Part shown: positions 1 to 9,180 of the stretch, piece by piece | How the letters are laid out: the number at the start of each line of letters is the position of its first letter | How positions within the stretch are numbered: the first letter of the stretch is position 1 | DNA from: an uncultured Clostridia bacterium | GTDB taxonomy: Bacteria > Bacillota > Clostridia > Oscillospirales > Oscillospiraceae | Assembly: GCA_947165595.1 (NCBI GenBank) | Contig: CAMVAV010000003.1 | Location: 1-64,000 of the forward strand | Length of the DNA stretch: 64,000 bases | Direction: 5' to 3' | Program-made: the position numbers and the translations under genes | Notes under the pieces: model-generated | Seen by the model: only the letters and a program-made list of their open reading frames with translations | Databases searched by the model: none | What the model was told of the DNA's origin: nothing

Positions 1-203
1 GCACCGAGCGGTTGGACGCCATATTGCCGAGGTATTCGCCATACCGCCGAGCCTCAGGCGACGTGCGCCTTGATGATGTCGGCTGCGGCCTCTTCCGCTT
101 CCGTCTGAACGGTTGTCAACAGGGCTTATACAACACAACGGACAGCCCCGCCTGTCAGCCTTGGCGATCCGTTCGGCCCCGGTTGCTCATTCCCCTGCCC
201 CGT
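1..203. other. left edge, no gene supported
   Basis: Downstream of the deaminase stop I see no frame that I can defend as a gene. On the minus strand a short stretch ends in EEAADIIKAHVA and a stop, which reads like the tail of a protein, but it has no start and no recognisable family. It may be the degraded 3' part of a gene or chance. Confidence 0.4.
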
Positions 204-1217
204 TCAAACGGCTTTTGCGGCATACTCGTCGATCATACGGATATAGTTCCGCTTTGCCTCGTCGGAGATCCACGAGGCGAGGAACGAGTTCTTCGCGATC
301 TGGATCACGTCCTCCCGGGAAAGCTCATACTTGCTTGCCAGGGCATGGTAATCGTCGGAAATGTAGCTCTGGAAATACGCCGGATCGTCGGAGTTGACCG
401 TGATAAGCGCGCCGCGCTGCAAAAGATACTTCATCTCCCTGCCCTTCATATCCTCCGTCACAAAGCTGTTGGAAACGGGGCAGCAGGTAAAGCCGATCCT
501 GTGCGCGAGCACATAGTCCACCAGCGCAGGGTCCTCGACAATGTTGGTGCCGTGGTCGATGCGCTCGACGCCGATCTTGTGCAGCACGTCGTAAATGTGG
601 CCGATGGAGTTTTTCTGGTCGATGTCGCAATGCATCGTAACATGGAACCCCTCCCGTTTCGCGCGGTCAAACACCTCCGCGAACTTGAGCGGCGGGTTGT
701 CCCGCTCGTCCGAGTCGAGGCCGATGCCGAGAATTTTGTCGCGGAACGGCAGCGCCGCCTTGTAGGTCTCCATCGCGGAGTCCGCCGTCATATCGCGCAG
801 GAAGCACATGATGAGATGCGCGTCGATCCCCATCTCCCGGCCCTTCTCAATGCCCTTGTAGTAACCGTTGATCACCGTTTCAAAGGGTACGCCGCGCGAG
901 GTGTGCGCCTGCGGGTCGAAAAACAGCTCGCAGTGCTTGACGTTGTGCTTCTTCGCCTTTTCAAAATAGTCGACCGCCAGCGCGCAGAAGTCGTCCTCAT
1001 CCTGAAGCACGTTCATCGCCGGATAGTAGACCTTCAGAAAAGACGTCAGATCGGTAAACTGATAGCTTGCCTTGACCTCTTCGATCGTGGATTGCCCGAT
1101 GTCAACCTTGTTCTTCTGCGCGAGTCTGAGCTTCAGCTCCGGCTCCAGCGAGCCCTCCAGATGGAGATGCAGCTCCGCCTTGGGTAAGCCATAGATGAAT
1201 TCCTTTGTGACGCTCAT
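204..1217 (-). CDS. add: adenosine/adenine deaminase family protein
   Basis: Metal-dependent amidohydrolase of purine salvage, deaminating adenosine or adenine in the cytoplasm; 337 aa, the normal family size. Visible motifs are the N-terminal metal-binding AELHLHLEGSL (HxH), the later DHGT and the C-terminal SDDPAYF. The segment that in classical adenosine deaminase reads HAGE is MHCDID here, and GLDSDERDNPPLKF resembles adenine-deaminase-type members, so adenine may be the true substrate (inference). The start was set at MSVTKEF because AAAGGAG lies nine bases upstream; an upstream in-frame ATG lacks a ribosome site. It stands alone, about 150 bp before the polysaccharide operon ends. The family is certain, the substrate is not. 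Confidence 0.85.
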   Translation of the reverse strand: MSVTKEFIYGLPKAELHLHLEGSLEPELKLRLAQKNKVDIGQSTIEEVKASYQFTDLTSFLKVYYPAMNVLQDEDDFCALAVDYFEKAKKHNVKHCELFFDPQAHTSRGVPFETVINGYYKGIEKGREMGIDAHLIMCFLRDMTADSAMETYKAALPFRDKILGIGLDSDERDNPPLKFAEVFDRAKREGFHVTMHCDIDQKNSIGHIYDVLHKIGVERIDHGTNIVEDPALVDYVLAHRIGFTCCPVSNSFVTEDMKGREMKYLLQRGALITVNSDDPAYFQSYISDDYHALASKYELSREDVIQIAKNSFLASWISDEAKRNYIRMIDEYAAKAV

Positions 1218-1374
1218 TTTCACTGCTCCTTTCAAAAAATAGCAGAAACCACCGGTTCCTGTAATGAACCCTTCCCATCATCCAACTATGTCCGCCGGAT
1301 GGAGGAATCGCGCGTCGATCTGCCCGGCAGGATCGGCTGGAGCTGCGACCGGCTCGAAAGCAGCGACGGCGAAA

Positions 1375-2523
1375 TCAGCCGTCGCCCGATCCTGACGCTT
1401 TCCCCGTCGTGAGAACCCGAACCAGCTCCGGCGCGGTGACGGTGCAGCTCACCCGGTCGATGATCCGATATTCGTCGCCGTTGTCCCACCAGAAGCAGGG
1501 GACGCCGAGCTTTGAAAAGGACGTCACATAGTACTCTGCCCAATCCAGGCGCGACGCATTGTCCGTTCTCTCTTCACAGCCGAATTCCGTAATCACCACG
1601 CCGATGTGCTTGTCCAGAAAGTATGTCTGCAGATCCTCCCGCAGCTTCAGGATCTCCTCCGTATCGTCGGAGATCTCTTCGCTCCAGCTCTCGTTCCCTC
1701 TGTCCGCATCGGTGAACGAATGCGGCAGATAGGCGTGGACCGACGCAAGCACCCGGTGATCCTCCGGCATCTCCAGTTCCTCCAGCGCCCTGGATTTGCA
1801 GCTGGTGGCGTATGCCGGGATCAGCAGAAAGCGCGTTGCGTTGTTTCCGCCGGCTTCGCGGACGGTCTCGATAAAGGCGGCGTTGAGCTGGTTCACCACG
1901 TCCCGCAGCTCGCTTGTACCGTCCGTCCACTCCTCGTCGGTGTCCCGCATCCGAGGCTCGTTCATTCCTTCGAACAGCAAATGCTCATCGCAGTCCGCAA
2001 AGCGCGGCGCGATTTGCCGCCACAGCGACCGAAGCCCTTCCTCCGACGCCTGGGCGTGCTCCTTGTCGGGAATGATAAACAGTTCATGGTGCGTGTCCAG
2101 AATGACGTACAGCCCTTCCGCGAGCGCCTGGTCGACGACCTCGCGCACACGCTCCATCCAAGCCGGGTCGATCGTTCCGTCCGCGTCCGTGTGTTCGCTC
2201 CAGCTCACCGGAATGCGCACGCTGGAAAAACCTGCCGCCCTGATTGCGGCGAACAGCTCCTTCGTCGCCGGCACATTGTGCCAGTAGGTCTCGAAGTCCT
2301 CAACAGTCGGCGCGCTCTTATGCGCCGTAACGCCGTAAGCGTCCAGGTCGTTTCCGATGTTGAAGCCCGCGCCGAGCTTCTCCATCATGCGTATGCCGAT
2401 CATGTCCTTCCGATAGGCGCGGATGCGCGGCGCGAGGAACAGATAGCAGGCAATGGCAAGCCCGAGAAGGATCGCAAAGCTGATGAGATAGATCGACGCG
2501 TTGCGCCGTTTGCTGTTTTTCAT
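1375..2523 (-). CDS. membrane-anchored GH5 family beta-glucanase (cellulase-like)
   Basis: Glycoside hydrolase family 5 endo-glucanase, 382 aa, the last gene of the operon. An N-terminal basic stretch and one hydrophobic segment (about residues 10-32) anchor it outside the membrane. The (beta/alpha)8 domain shows VRIPVSW, the acid/base Glu in EGMNEPR and the nucleophile Glu in VITEFG, followed by PCFWWDNG. Its ATG overlaps the TGA of the synthase gene (ATGA), so the two are translationally coupled. This is the position of BcsZ-type or clostridial CcsZ-type glucanases that trim the nascent polymer. The extreme C-terminus (TGKASGSGDG) is low-complexity and overlaps a reading frame on the other strand, so the 3' end may have been altered. 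Confidence 0.88.
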   Translation of the reverse strand: MKNSKRRNASIYLISFAILLGLAIACYLFLAPRIRAYRKDMIGIRMMEKLGAGFNIGNDLDAYGVTAHKSAPTVEDFETYWHNVPATKELFAAIRAAGFSSVRIPVSWSEHTDADGTIDPAWMERVREVVDQALAEGLYVILDTHHELFIIPDKEHAQASEEGLRSLWRQIAPRFADCDEHLLFEGMNEPRMRDTDEEWTDGTSELRDVVNQLNAAFIETVREAGGNNATRFLLIPAYATSCKSRALEELEMPEDHRVLASVHAYLPHSFTDADRGNESWSEEISDDTEEILKLREDLQTYFLDKHIGVVITEFGCEERTDNASRLDWAEYYVTSFSKLGVPCFWWDNGDEYRIIDRVSCTVTAPELVRVLTTGKASGSGDG

Positions 2524-4856
2524 TTCCTCTCCCCCATCGTGACCAACGCGGTCTCGTCAAAGCCCTGAAGCTTCTCCTGCAACGTCTCTTTGGCACGGAG
2601 CTCGCGCCGGCGGCGAGCCTCGCCCTCGCCGAGACGGGCAATGCGATTTTGCTCCACCAGCCAGTCCAGCAGCTTTTCATACAGCGGCTCGTCGGCCAGG
2701 ATCCTGTGAATGTCCGCCGCATCTACCTCGTAAAGGCTGTTTTGGCTGTGCCCCGGCGTTTCAAACCTGCAGGGCAGCTCTACGCCGTCCAGCAGACGCA
2801 CCACAGCCTCTTCGGGTCCCTCCGCCAGCGGGACGTTGATATAGGCGTAGTTAAAGTCCGTGACATGAACCGTTTCCTCGGCGCCGTCGTGCTTCCACAC
2901 CGTATCAAGCTCCAGCAGAATGCGCGGGTAGTGCCGCTTCTGGAAGAACGGCGTCTCGATGCGCTTTTTGGTATTGATGCGTAGGTCGTCGAACACGCCG
3001 CTGTCCTGCTTGATCGTCCCCGGCAGGGGAGGAATGCGGTCGTGATTGATTTGGAGCCAGTCGTCGTAGCAGTCCAGATAATCCTCGATGACCATGGAGT
3101 AGTTCCAGCTGTCCCCGCGCTGGCTGATAAAGACCAGCTTGGCAAGCAGCCTCGCGTGGTAGATGTCCCAGGATAACTCCACCGGGACGACGACGCCTTC
3201 CTCCATATAGTAGGGCCGGTCGAATTCCACCGCCAGGCCCTCCTCGGAGATATCCTTCGTCCTCGCCTTACGGATCCTGCCGTCGATCTCCACCTCGCAC
3301 GGCACGCGCAGCGGTACGCGTTCCGTCTTGCGGTAGGGGATGCGCCCGTCGATGAACAGCACCGACATGATCATGTAGTAGAGGTTCGTCAACAGCCAAA
3401 ACAGCACCACCGTCGGCCCCATGGAGGAGCTTTCAAACATGACGACGAAGCAGCGGACAATACCGATGACCGACAGGACGATCAAAAGCAGGAAGGGGAT
3501 CATGAAAACGCCGTTTCGCTGCTTGACGCCGGACTGATCCTCCTTTCCCGTCACCTTGAATTTTTTGAGCGAGAAGCCGAAGGTCTCCAGAATGATGGGC
3601 AAAAGCATGTAGGGGAACATGATCGTCTCATAGACGCCGGTCCACTTGGTGGAGCGTATGTTGCCGGAGAGCAGCTTGAGGCTGATGCTGCTGGTGACAT
3701 ACATCGGCAGCCAGAATGCCAGCACCTGCGGCAGCGTACACTTGAAGATCGTAAAGCCGAAGGTGGCGTACATGACCGGCGAAAGAATATAAACCAGACG
3801 CTTGAGCGGCGCATACCAGTACCACACGGACGCCCAGTAGTTCATCTTTTGGGAGAATGAAAGGTCGCGGGAGGTGTACAGGTGCATTTTCCGCCCCGTG
3901 GCAATGACGCCGCGCGCCCAGCGGATGCGCTGCTGGATCAGGTTCGGGAGGTCTGTGGGCGACATGCCGGAGGCAAGCGGTTCGCTGATGCCGAGCGATA
4001 CGTAGCCCTTTTTCTCGATCAGAATGCCGGTGGCGAAATCCTCGGTGATGGCCTCGGTGTAAAAGCCGCCCACCGCCTCAAGCGCCTCGCGCGAGAGGAC
4101 CGTATTGGAGCCGCCGTAGATGACGCTGTTGCTCTTGGTGCGCGCCACCTGAATGTCGCGGTAGAAGTAGTCCTGCTCGTTGGGAATGCGCCCCTCGGAG
4201 AAAAGGTTGAACTGGAACAGGTCGGGGTTGTAAAAGTTCTGCGGGGATTGCAGGAAGCCGAGCTTGATTTGCTCCTTTTCCGGTTTTCCCTCATTTTTTA
4301 TCTCCGCGTCCACAAAATACGGGATCGTATGCATGAGAAACTTGCGCCGCGGGATCATGTCGGCGTCGAACGTGACGACGTAGGGCGAGCTGGAATGCTT
4401 CATCGCGTTGTTCAGGTTGCCCGCCTTCGCGCCCTTGTTGTCCGGTCTGTCCAGATAATTGACGCCCATCTTTTCCGCCAGCGCGCGCATTTCCGGGCGG
4501 CGGTTGTCGTCGCACAAATAGATGTGTACCTTGCTTTTGTCCGGGTACTCCATGTGCTTGCAGCCGTTGATGGTTTTGTACAGCAGCTCCGGCTCCTCGC
4601 TGTAGGTCGCGATGAATACATCCACGTCCGGGAAGCGGTCCCGCGGCACCGCCGGCAGATAGTAGCGCTGCGCCGAATTCATATTCATGAAATGTACGAA
4701 CGCCTCCACCATGCCCATCGCCTCCAGCACCAGCAGGGCGATGCCGGCGGTCACGCAGATCCAGCCGCAGCCGAACGGTATGGTGAAGAAGAACCGCCAC
4801 ATCAGGTACACGGAGGAGAAGAACATATTGATGACAAACCAGAATTTCCCTTTCAC
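2520..4856 (-). CDS. bcsA: cellulose synthase catalytic subunit-like GT2 with PilZ domain
   Basis: Processive family-2 glycosyltransferase, 778 aa, expected to polymerise UDP-glucose and extrude beta-1,4-glucan through the membrane. Two N-terminal membrane segments precede the GT domain with CDDNRR, FDADM, the catalytic TED (AITEDFATG) and the QQRIRW signature, then about four more membrane segments. A PilZ domain follows near residues 500-600 with the c-di-GMP motif RKTER and DISEEG, so activation by c-di-GMP is expected. A second, less clear PilZ-like beta region lies near residue 640. The start codon is GTG behind AGGGGGTAGG. No BcsB or BcsC is present, which fits the reduced clostridial synthase arrangement rather than the proteobacterial one. 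Confidence 0.9.
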   Translation of the reverse strand: MKGKFWFVINMFFSSVYLMWRFFFTIPFGCGWICVTAGIALLVLEAMGMVEAFVHFMNMNSAQRYYLPAVPRDRFPDVDVFIATYSEEPELLYKTINGCKHMEYPDKSKVHIYLCDDNRRPEMRALAEKMGVNYLDRPDNKGAKAGNLNNAMKHSSSPYVVTFDADMIPRRKFLMHTIPYFVDAEIKNEGKPEKEQIKLGFLQSPQNFYNPDLFQFNLFSEGRIPNEQDYFYRDIQVARTKSNSVIYGGSNTVLSREALEAVGGFYTEAITEDFATGILIEKKGYVSLGISEPLASGMSPTDLPNLIQQRIRWARGVIATGRKMHLYTSRDLSFSQKMNYWASVWYWYAPLKRLVYILSPVMYATFGFTIFKCTLPQVLAFWLPMYVTSSISLKLLSGNIRSTKWTGVYETIMFPYMLLPIILETFGFSLKKFKVTGKEDQSGVKQRNGVFMIPFLLLIVLSVIGIVRCFVVMFESSSMGPTVVLFWLLTNLYYMIMSVLFIDGRIPYRKTERVPLRVPCEVEIDGRIRKARTKDISEEGLAVEFDRPYYMEEGVVVPVELSWDIYHARLLAKLVFISQRGDSWNYSMVIEDYLDCYDDWLQINHDRIPPLPGTIKQDSGVFDDLRINTKKRIETPFFQKRHYPRILLELDTVWKHDGAEETVHVTDFNYAYINVPLAEGPEEAVVRLLDGVELPCRFETPGHSQNSLYEVDAADIHRILADEPLYEKLLDWLVEQNRIARLGEGEARRRRELRAKETLQEKLQGFDETALVTMGERK

Positions 4857-4861
4857 GCAGC

Positions 4862-6085
4862 CTACCCCCTGAAAAACCGGAACGCTTCCTCGTTGATGTT
4901 GTACGGATATGCCTCGACGAGGATGTAGTCGTAATGGACGCCTCCCTCGACCCGGTCCTTAAGATACTCGCCGACGCTCTGCCCGCGCATGTTTTCCAAC
5001 GACCAGATGGCGTCGATCCTGCCGCACATGGGCGCGAGAAACGTGATGACCGGAGACAGATAGGAATCGCGGATCATAAAAATGCCCGGTCCGTCCGGAT
5101 TGTCCAGATTCTCGATCTCCTCAATCGTTCGCAGCTCGTCCAGATAAAGCGCATAGGGCGATTCCTCGTAATAATTGATCGGATCGTTTACCATGGAAAG
5201 ATTCAAAAGCGTTTGGGATAAGGTACCCTCGCTTTCATATGATTCCTCGCTGCTGCGGTAGTACACGCGGCGATAGCGCCCCTCCTCTGTTGGAAAGATC
5301 GCCGTGAAGTCCTCAAAGCCCGAGTAGATAGCGCCTGTATCTCTGCCCATGGAGCCCAGCATCTTCCCGGGATAGGTCTCCACCCTGTAGTTGGCGATAT
5401 CCGTATAGTAATCCTCCGGATCCAGATCCTCGCCGAAGCTTTTTTCGATTTCATCCACGATCACGCGCATTGCCTCAAACGCCGCGGGAACCGTCCAGTG
5501 GTGGTCCGTGCGGAAAAATGCCTCCTCATAGCTCAGACGGTCGCCCGGAATGTACTGCGAGAGATCAACGGTCTCCACGCCGAGACGGCGGAGGTAGAAA
5601 ACCAGCTCATTGACCTTGTTTCGCGGGTCGTTCACAGGCATTCCCGGGCGAAGCCTCGAGTATCGCGGGTCGTATTTTCCCGGCGCGATCAGGAACAGCA
5701 CCTTGCTTCCGTGCTTTTTCGCGTAATCCTGAAGCCGCTTCACGCGTACCGCGTAATGGAAGACGTTTTTGTCCTCCTCGCGATAGAAGGACGCGTAGTT
5801 CAGAAACCCGTTCTCGTCCTTGATAAGCTCGAAGTGGTTGTATTCCCGCTTGCCGAGCGCGCGCTGCGCCGCGCCGTACAGCTCGACCAGCTGCATCCTG
5901 CCGCTGAGCTCCTCGGACATGACCTCCTCCAGCTTCGCGGGCTCGAAGGAGCGGTCCTCTGCCTGATCCATGAGCTCGTCGAGCAGCTCTCCGCGGTTCT
6001 CATACGCGTTCCAGCCGCAGAAGAGGAGCAGCGACGAGAGGAACAGCAGCGCAAACAGATTCTTTTTGAGCAGATATCCGCGCAT
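4862..6085 (-). CDS. AlgJ/AlgX-like DHHW family protein (polysaccharide O-acetylation)
   Basis: SGNH-like acyltransferase domain protein of the AlgX/AlgJ/DltD type, 407 aa. A single N-terminal membrane helix (about residues 7-25) exports the rest. The signature FFRTDHHWTVPAAF (DHHW, near residue 190) and LIAPGKYDPRYSR are visible, and MIRDSYLSPVI matches the GDSY-type serine block. In alginate and acetylated-cellulose systems this protein works with a membrane MBOAT acyltransferase to put acetyl groups on the polymer outside the membrane. Here the MBOAT gene ends ten bases upstream and the synthase starts six bases downstream, so a role in modifying the glucan is a strong contextual inference. 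Confidence 0.82.
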   Translation of the reverse strand: MRGYLLKKNLFALLFLSSLLLFCGWNAYENRGELLDELMDQAEDRSFEPAKLEEVMSEELSGRMQLVELYGAAQRALGKREYNHFELIKDENGFLNYASFYREEDKNVFHYAVRVKRLQDYAKKHGSKVLFLIAPGKYDPRYSRLRPGMPVNDPRNKVNELVFYLRRLGVETVDLSQYIPGDRLSYEEAFFRTDHHWTVPAAFEAMRVIVDEIEKSFGEDLDPEDYYTDIANYRVETYPGKMLGSMGRDTGAIYSGFEDFTAIFPTEEGRYRRVYYRSSEESYESEGTLSQTLLNLSMVNDPINYYEESPYALYLDELRTIEEIENLDNPDGPGIFMIRDSYLSPVITFLAPMCGRIDAIWSLENMRGQSVGEYLKDRVEGGVHYDYILVEAYPYNINEEAFRFFRG

Positions 6086-6094
6086 AGCGATCTC

Positions 6095-7525
6095 CTAGAA
6101 GTTAAAATAGATGAAGGGGTTGTAGGACCCAATCGCCAGATAGCTGACGCAGGCCACGGCAAGCGCAAGCATGCTCAGCGGATATACCACGGAGTACAGC
6201 ACATGCACCGGGCTTTTCGGGTTCTTGTAAAACCACTCGTTCATCGTGCGGACCACCGGCGTGCAGAGCAAAAGACCGGCAAGCAGGAAGACCCAGTTCT
6301 CTCGCACCAGCATCCACGCCGTAGCGCTTAAAAATCCATTGCGGTTCGCGCCGAGCATGTTGAGGTAAAAGCGCCCCGCCTGATAGACGTCGTCCGCCCG
6401 GAACAGCACCCACTGGAAATTCACGATCAGCAGCGTGTAGAGCCGGAGCAGCAGTTTGCTTTCCACTCGCTCCGGAAACTCCGTAAGGCGCTCCGTCAGC
6501 TGAAGGGCAAAATAGAGCAAGCCCCAAAGGATAAACGTCCAGTTCGCGCCGTGCCAGATGCCGGTCAGCAGCCAGACGACAAACAGGTTGCGCACCATCG
6601 TGTCCTTGTTTTCAACGCGGTTGCCGCCCAGAGGAATGTAGACATACTCCCGGAACCAGTCGGTCAGCGAGATATGCCACCGCTTCCAGAAGTCGGAAAT
6701 CGACGCCGCCGTATAGGGATAGTTGAAATTCTCGCGAAAGCGGAAACCGAAGCAGAGTCCCAGCCCGATCGCCATGTCGGAGTAGGCGGAAAAGTCAAAG
6801 TAGATCTGCAGCGAGTAACAGATGCTGCCAAGCCACGCCAGCGTCGCGGGCACCGGCAGTTTGTCCACGCCCAGCACGGACCAGTTGAACACGTCGTCCG
6901 CGATGGCGGCGAAGGTGTTCGCCAGCAGCACCTTTTTGCCAAGCCCCGTTACAAAGCGGCAAAGGCCGACGGAGATCTTGTCCAGCGTGCTTTTTCGGTT
7001 CCGTATCTGCTCCGAAACCGAGTTGAACTGCACGATAGGCCCGGCAATCAACTGGGGGAAAAAGGCAATATAGAGGCCGACGTAAAACGGATTGACCGGT
7101 TTGGTGTCGCCGCGGTAGACGTCCGCAATGTAGGAGATCGCCTGGAAGGTGTAAAACGAAATGCCGATGGGCAGGGAAAGCTTCAATCCCTCCGCCAGCT
7201 GCGCTCCCCGTGTGCCGAACATGCTCAGGATAAAGCCGAGATACTTAAACAGGAAAAGCGCCGACAGGTTTCCGGCAACCGCCGCGGCCAGGGCAAATTT
7301 TCGCGCCTTGCCCGACGCCGCGCCGATCAAACCGCCGAAGACGGCGTTGAAGACAATGGAGGCGAGCATGAGAAGCACATAAACCGGCTCGCCCCACGCG
7401 TAGAACACCAGGCTTGCCAGCAACAGCCAGATGTTTTGCAGCGTGCGGGAAAAAAACAGAAGATAATACACCGCGAAGACGGCGGGAAAGAAGTAGAGGA
7501 GAAACGGGATACTTGAAAACAGCAT
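6095..7525 (-). CDS. MBOAT family membrane O-acyltransferase (AlgI-like)
   Basis: Polytopic membrane-bound O-acyltransferase, 476 aa, moving acetyl groups across the membrane to the DHHW partner. Typical AlgI features are visible: N-terminal FFPAVFAVYYLLFF, SLPIGISFYTFQAISYIADVY, FPQLIAGPIV, DFSAYSDMAIGLG, RENFNYPY, FWKRWHISLTDWFREYVYIPLGGNR and the catalytic-His region GIWHGANWTFILWG. Length matches AlgI. It sits between cotH and the AlgJ/AlgX-like gene with gaps of three and nine bases, so co-expression is clear. Substrate specificity (glucan, teichoic acid, other) cannot be read from sequence; the neighbouring synthase makes glucan the best guess. Confidence 0.9.
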   Translation of the reverse strand: MLFSSIPFLLYFFPAVFAVYYLLFFSRTLQNIWLLLASLVFYAWGEPVYVLLMLASIVFNAVFGGLIGAASGKARKFALAAAVAGNLSALFLFKYLGFILSMFGTRGAQLAEGLKLSLPIGISFYTFQAISYIADVYRGDTKPVNPFYVGLYIAFFPQLIAGPIVQFNSVSEQIRNRKSTLDKISVGLCRFVTGLGKKVLLANTFAAIADDVFNWSVLGVDKLPVPATLAWLGSICYSLQIYFDFSAYSDMAIGLGLCFGFRFRENFNYPYTAASISDFWKRWHISLTDWFREYVYIPLGGNRVENKDTMVRNLFVVWLLTGIWHGANWTFILWGLLYFALQLTERLTEFPERVESKLLLRLYTLLIVNFQWVLFRADDVYQAGRFYLNMLGANRNGFLSATAWMLVRENWVFLLAGLLLCTPVVRTMNEWFYKNPKSPVHVLYSVVYPLSMLALAVACVSYLAIGSYNPFIYFNF

Positions 7526-7528
7526 CGC

Positions 7529-9169
7529 TCAGCCCTTCTTGTTGATCAGATACGTCGGCAGCAGGAACATGGTTATGGCGATGACAAACGCGAATTCCCG
7601 CATGCCGCCCGTCGTCGTATCCATCGTTGCTCCGGCAGCCAGATCGGTAAGATCCTCCGGGATCGACTGCCCGTGCTTGTGAAGATATGTCTTGATGACG
7701 ACCAGCTCCTGATCATAGACATCCGTAAACCGGCTGAGCTTCACGTCGTCTATTTCGTACGGTTCAAGATGGTAGTTGTGCCAGTTATCGCCGGAATCGT
7801 CCAGATAATCCGCCGCCCATCGGTACCATTCCCTTACCCGCGCCGAACGCAGATACGCGGCCGTTTCGTCGATTACCGAAAAAACATGCTCCTCCGAAAG
7901 CTGCTCCCGCCGGAGCCGGCTGTAGCGCTTCTGGAGCTGCGAGACGAATCTTCTGTCCCGGCAAAGCTCCGCGAAGAAGGTCTGCGTCTGAAAGGCAAGA
8001 TCGGCGGTGTTCAGCTCTTCCACGCGGCTGTTGTCCAGCGCCTGGTCATAGTCCCACACCGGTCCCATGTGAAGCAGATCGCCCGCATTCTTATACATGT
8101 AGGTGGAGTGCTCGCCCGCGTCGTAGTTGCCGAAAAACTCGTTGATCAGAAAATAATCGACAAAGGAATCCACGTCGATATACTTGTCATAGAGCCGGAA
8201 GACCCGGTCGTCCTCCGAATAGAGCACGCGCTCGATCTGGGAGAAATCCTGCTCGATGTAGCGGACTGTTTGCTCCGTGATCCGCGAGGCGGAGGGGTAT
8301 TTGAGTCCGATCCAGTTGTCCTGCTCCGCCCGGTCTCCGTGGCCCTTCGCAATTCCGGACTCTCTTCCCCAGGTGTTGAGCATGAGATCGAAGGTGGTTT
8401 GACGGTCCCTGCGCACGATGTAACCGGAGTACGTCTTCTCTTCGTCGTACTTCTCAATATTGACGCGGTCCTTTCCTCGGGAAACGGTCTCCATCAGCAG
8501 AAAGACCCCCTGATAGGCAAGCGTCCCGTCCTGCTCGGTCAGCACCTCGCAGTAGCGGCAGTCCGGCGCCATGGTGTTGCCGTCGATCTCCGAGGCGATG
8601 CGGTAGGCGAGATAGTTGCGCAGCATGCTCTTGTCAGCCATGCTGCCGTTGAGCACCCACTCAGACCCACGTCCCATGCCGAGAAGGTCCGCGCTGTTAT
8701 CCGTTCCGTCCGGCAGGATGGTTTTGAGCTTGTATTGCTGCTTATCGTAGTTATAGGAGGAATGCCCCTTGCGCTTGATCCGGATCAGGCTTTCGCAGAC
8801 GGGCGGGTCGCTCGTCGTATTGACGCCGGCACCCGTGTCGATGATGCGGAGGGTACCCGTGGTATAGGGATCAAGCCCCTCCGTGACAATTTCTTCGCCG
8901 CCCTGAAAACGCTTGTAGTCCGGCAGCTCGGTGTCCAGCGAGAGGATCACGATGGGCAGATTCGTATGGAAGCCCTCGCCCACCGAAAAGTCCTCGCCGA
9001 GGAAGCGCAGCGGGTCGTCGCCGCTCTCGTCCGGCGCAAGCGCGGCATAGGTCCCGCGCGGATGCTCGGTGTAGTGCATCCCGCCGCGCAGCAGGCACAG
9101 GCCCGCAAGCAGCGCCAGCGCAAGGAGGAACACCAGCAGCAATATTGTTTTTTCCTTTCGCAGAGCCAC
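7529..9169 (-). CDS. CotH kinase family protein
   Basis: CotH-like atypical protein kinase-fold protein, 546 aa, with one N-terminal and one C-terminal hydrophobic segment (LLLVFLLALALLAGL and FAFVIAITMFLLPTYL), so probably anchored at the membrane with its kinase fold outside. Conserved pieces are IKRKGHSSYNYDKQQYKLK, KSMLRNYLAYRIA, GVFLLMETV, FLINEFFGNYD and the metal-binding GPVWDYDQALDN. The start is GTG, seven bases after AGGAGG that overlaps the stop of the DUF4956 gene. In spore-coat biology CotH phosphorylates coat proteins. In this operon its target is unknown. The grouping with DUF4956 and VTC-domain genes is a recurrent bacterial triad. Confidence 0.88.
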   Translation of the reverse strand: MALRKEKTILLLVFLLALALLAGLCLLRGGMHYTEHPRGTYAALAPDESGDDPLRFLGEDFSVGEGFHTNLPIVILSLDTELPDYKRFQGGEEIVTEGLDPYTTGTLRIIDTGAGVNTTSDPPVCESLIRIKRKGHSSYNYDKQQYKLKTILPDGTDNSADLLGMGRGSEWVLNGSMADKSMLRNYLAYRIASEIDGNTMAPDCRYCEVLTEQDGTLAYQGVFLLMETVSRGKDRVNIEKYDEEKTYSGYIVRRDRQTTFDLMLNTWGRESGIAKGHGDRAEQDNWIGLKYPSASRITEQTVRYIEQDFSQIERVLYSEDDRVFRLYDKYIDVDSFVDYFLINEFFGNYDAGEHSTYMYKNAGDLLHMGPVWDYDQALDNSRVEELNTADLAFQTQTFFAELCRDRRFVSQLQKRYSRLRREQLSEEHVFSVIDETAAYLRSARVREWYRWAADYLDDSGDNWHNYHLEPYEIDDVKLSRFTDVYDQELVVIKTYLHKHGQSIPEDLTDLAAGATMDTTTGGMREFAFVIAITMFLLPTYLINKKG

Positions 9170-9180
9170 CGCGGCGCCTC

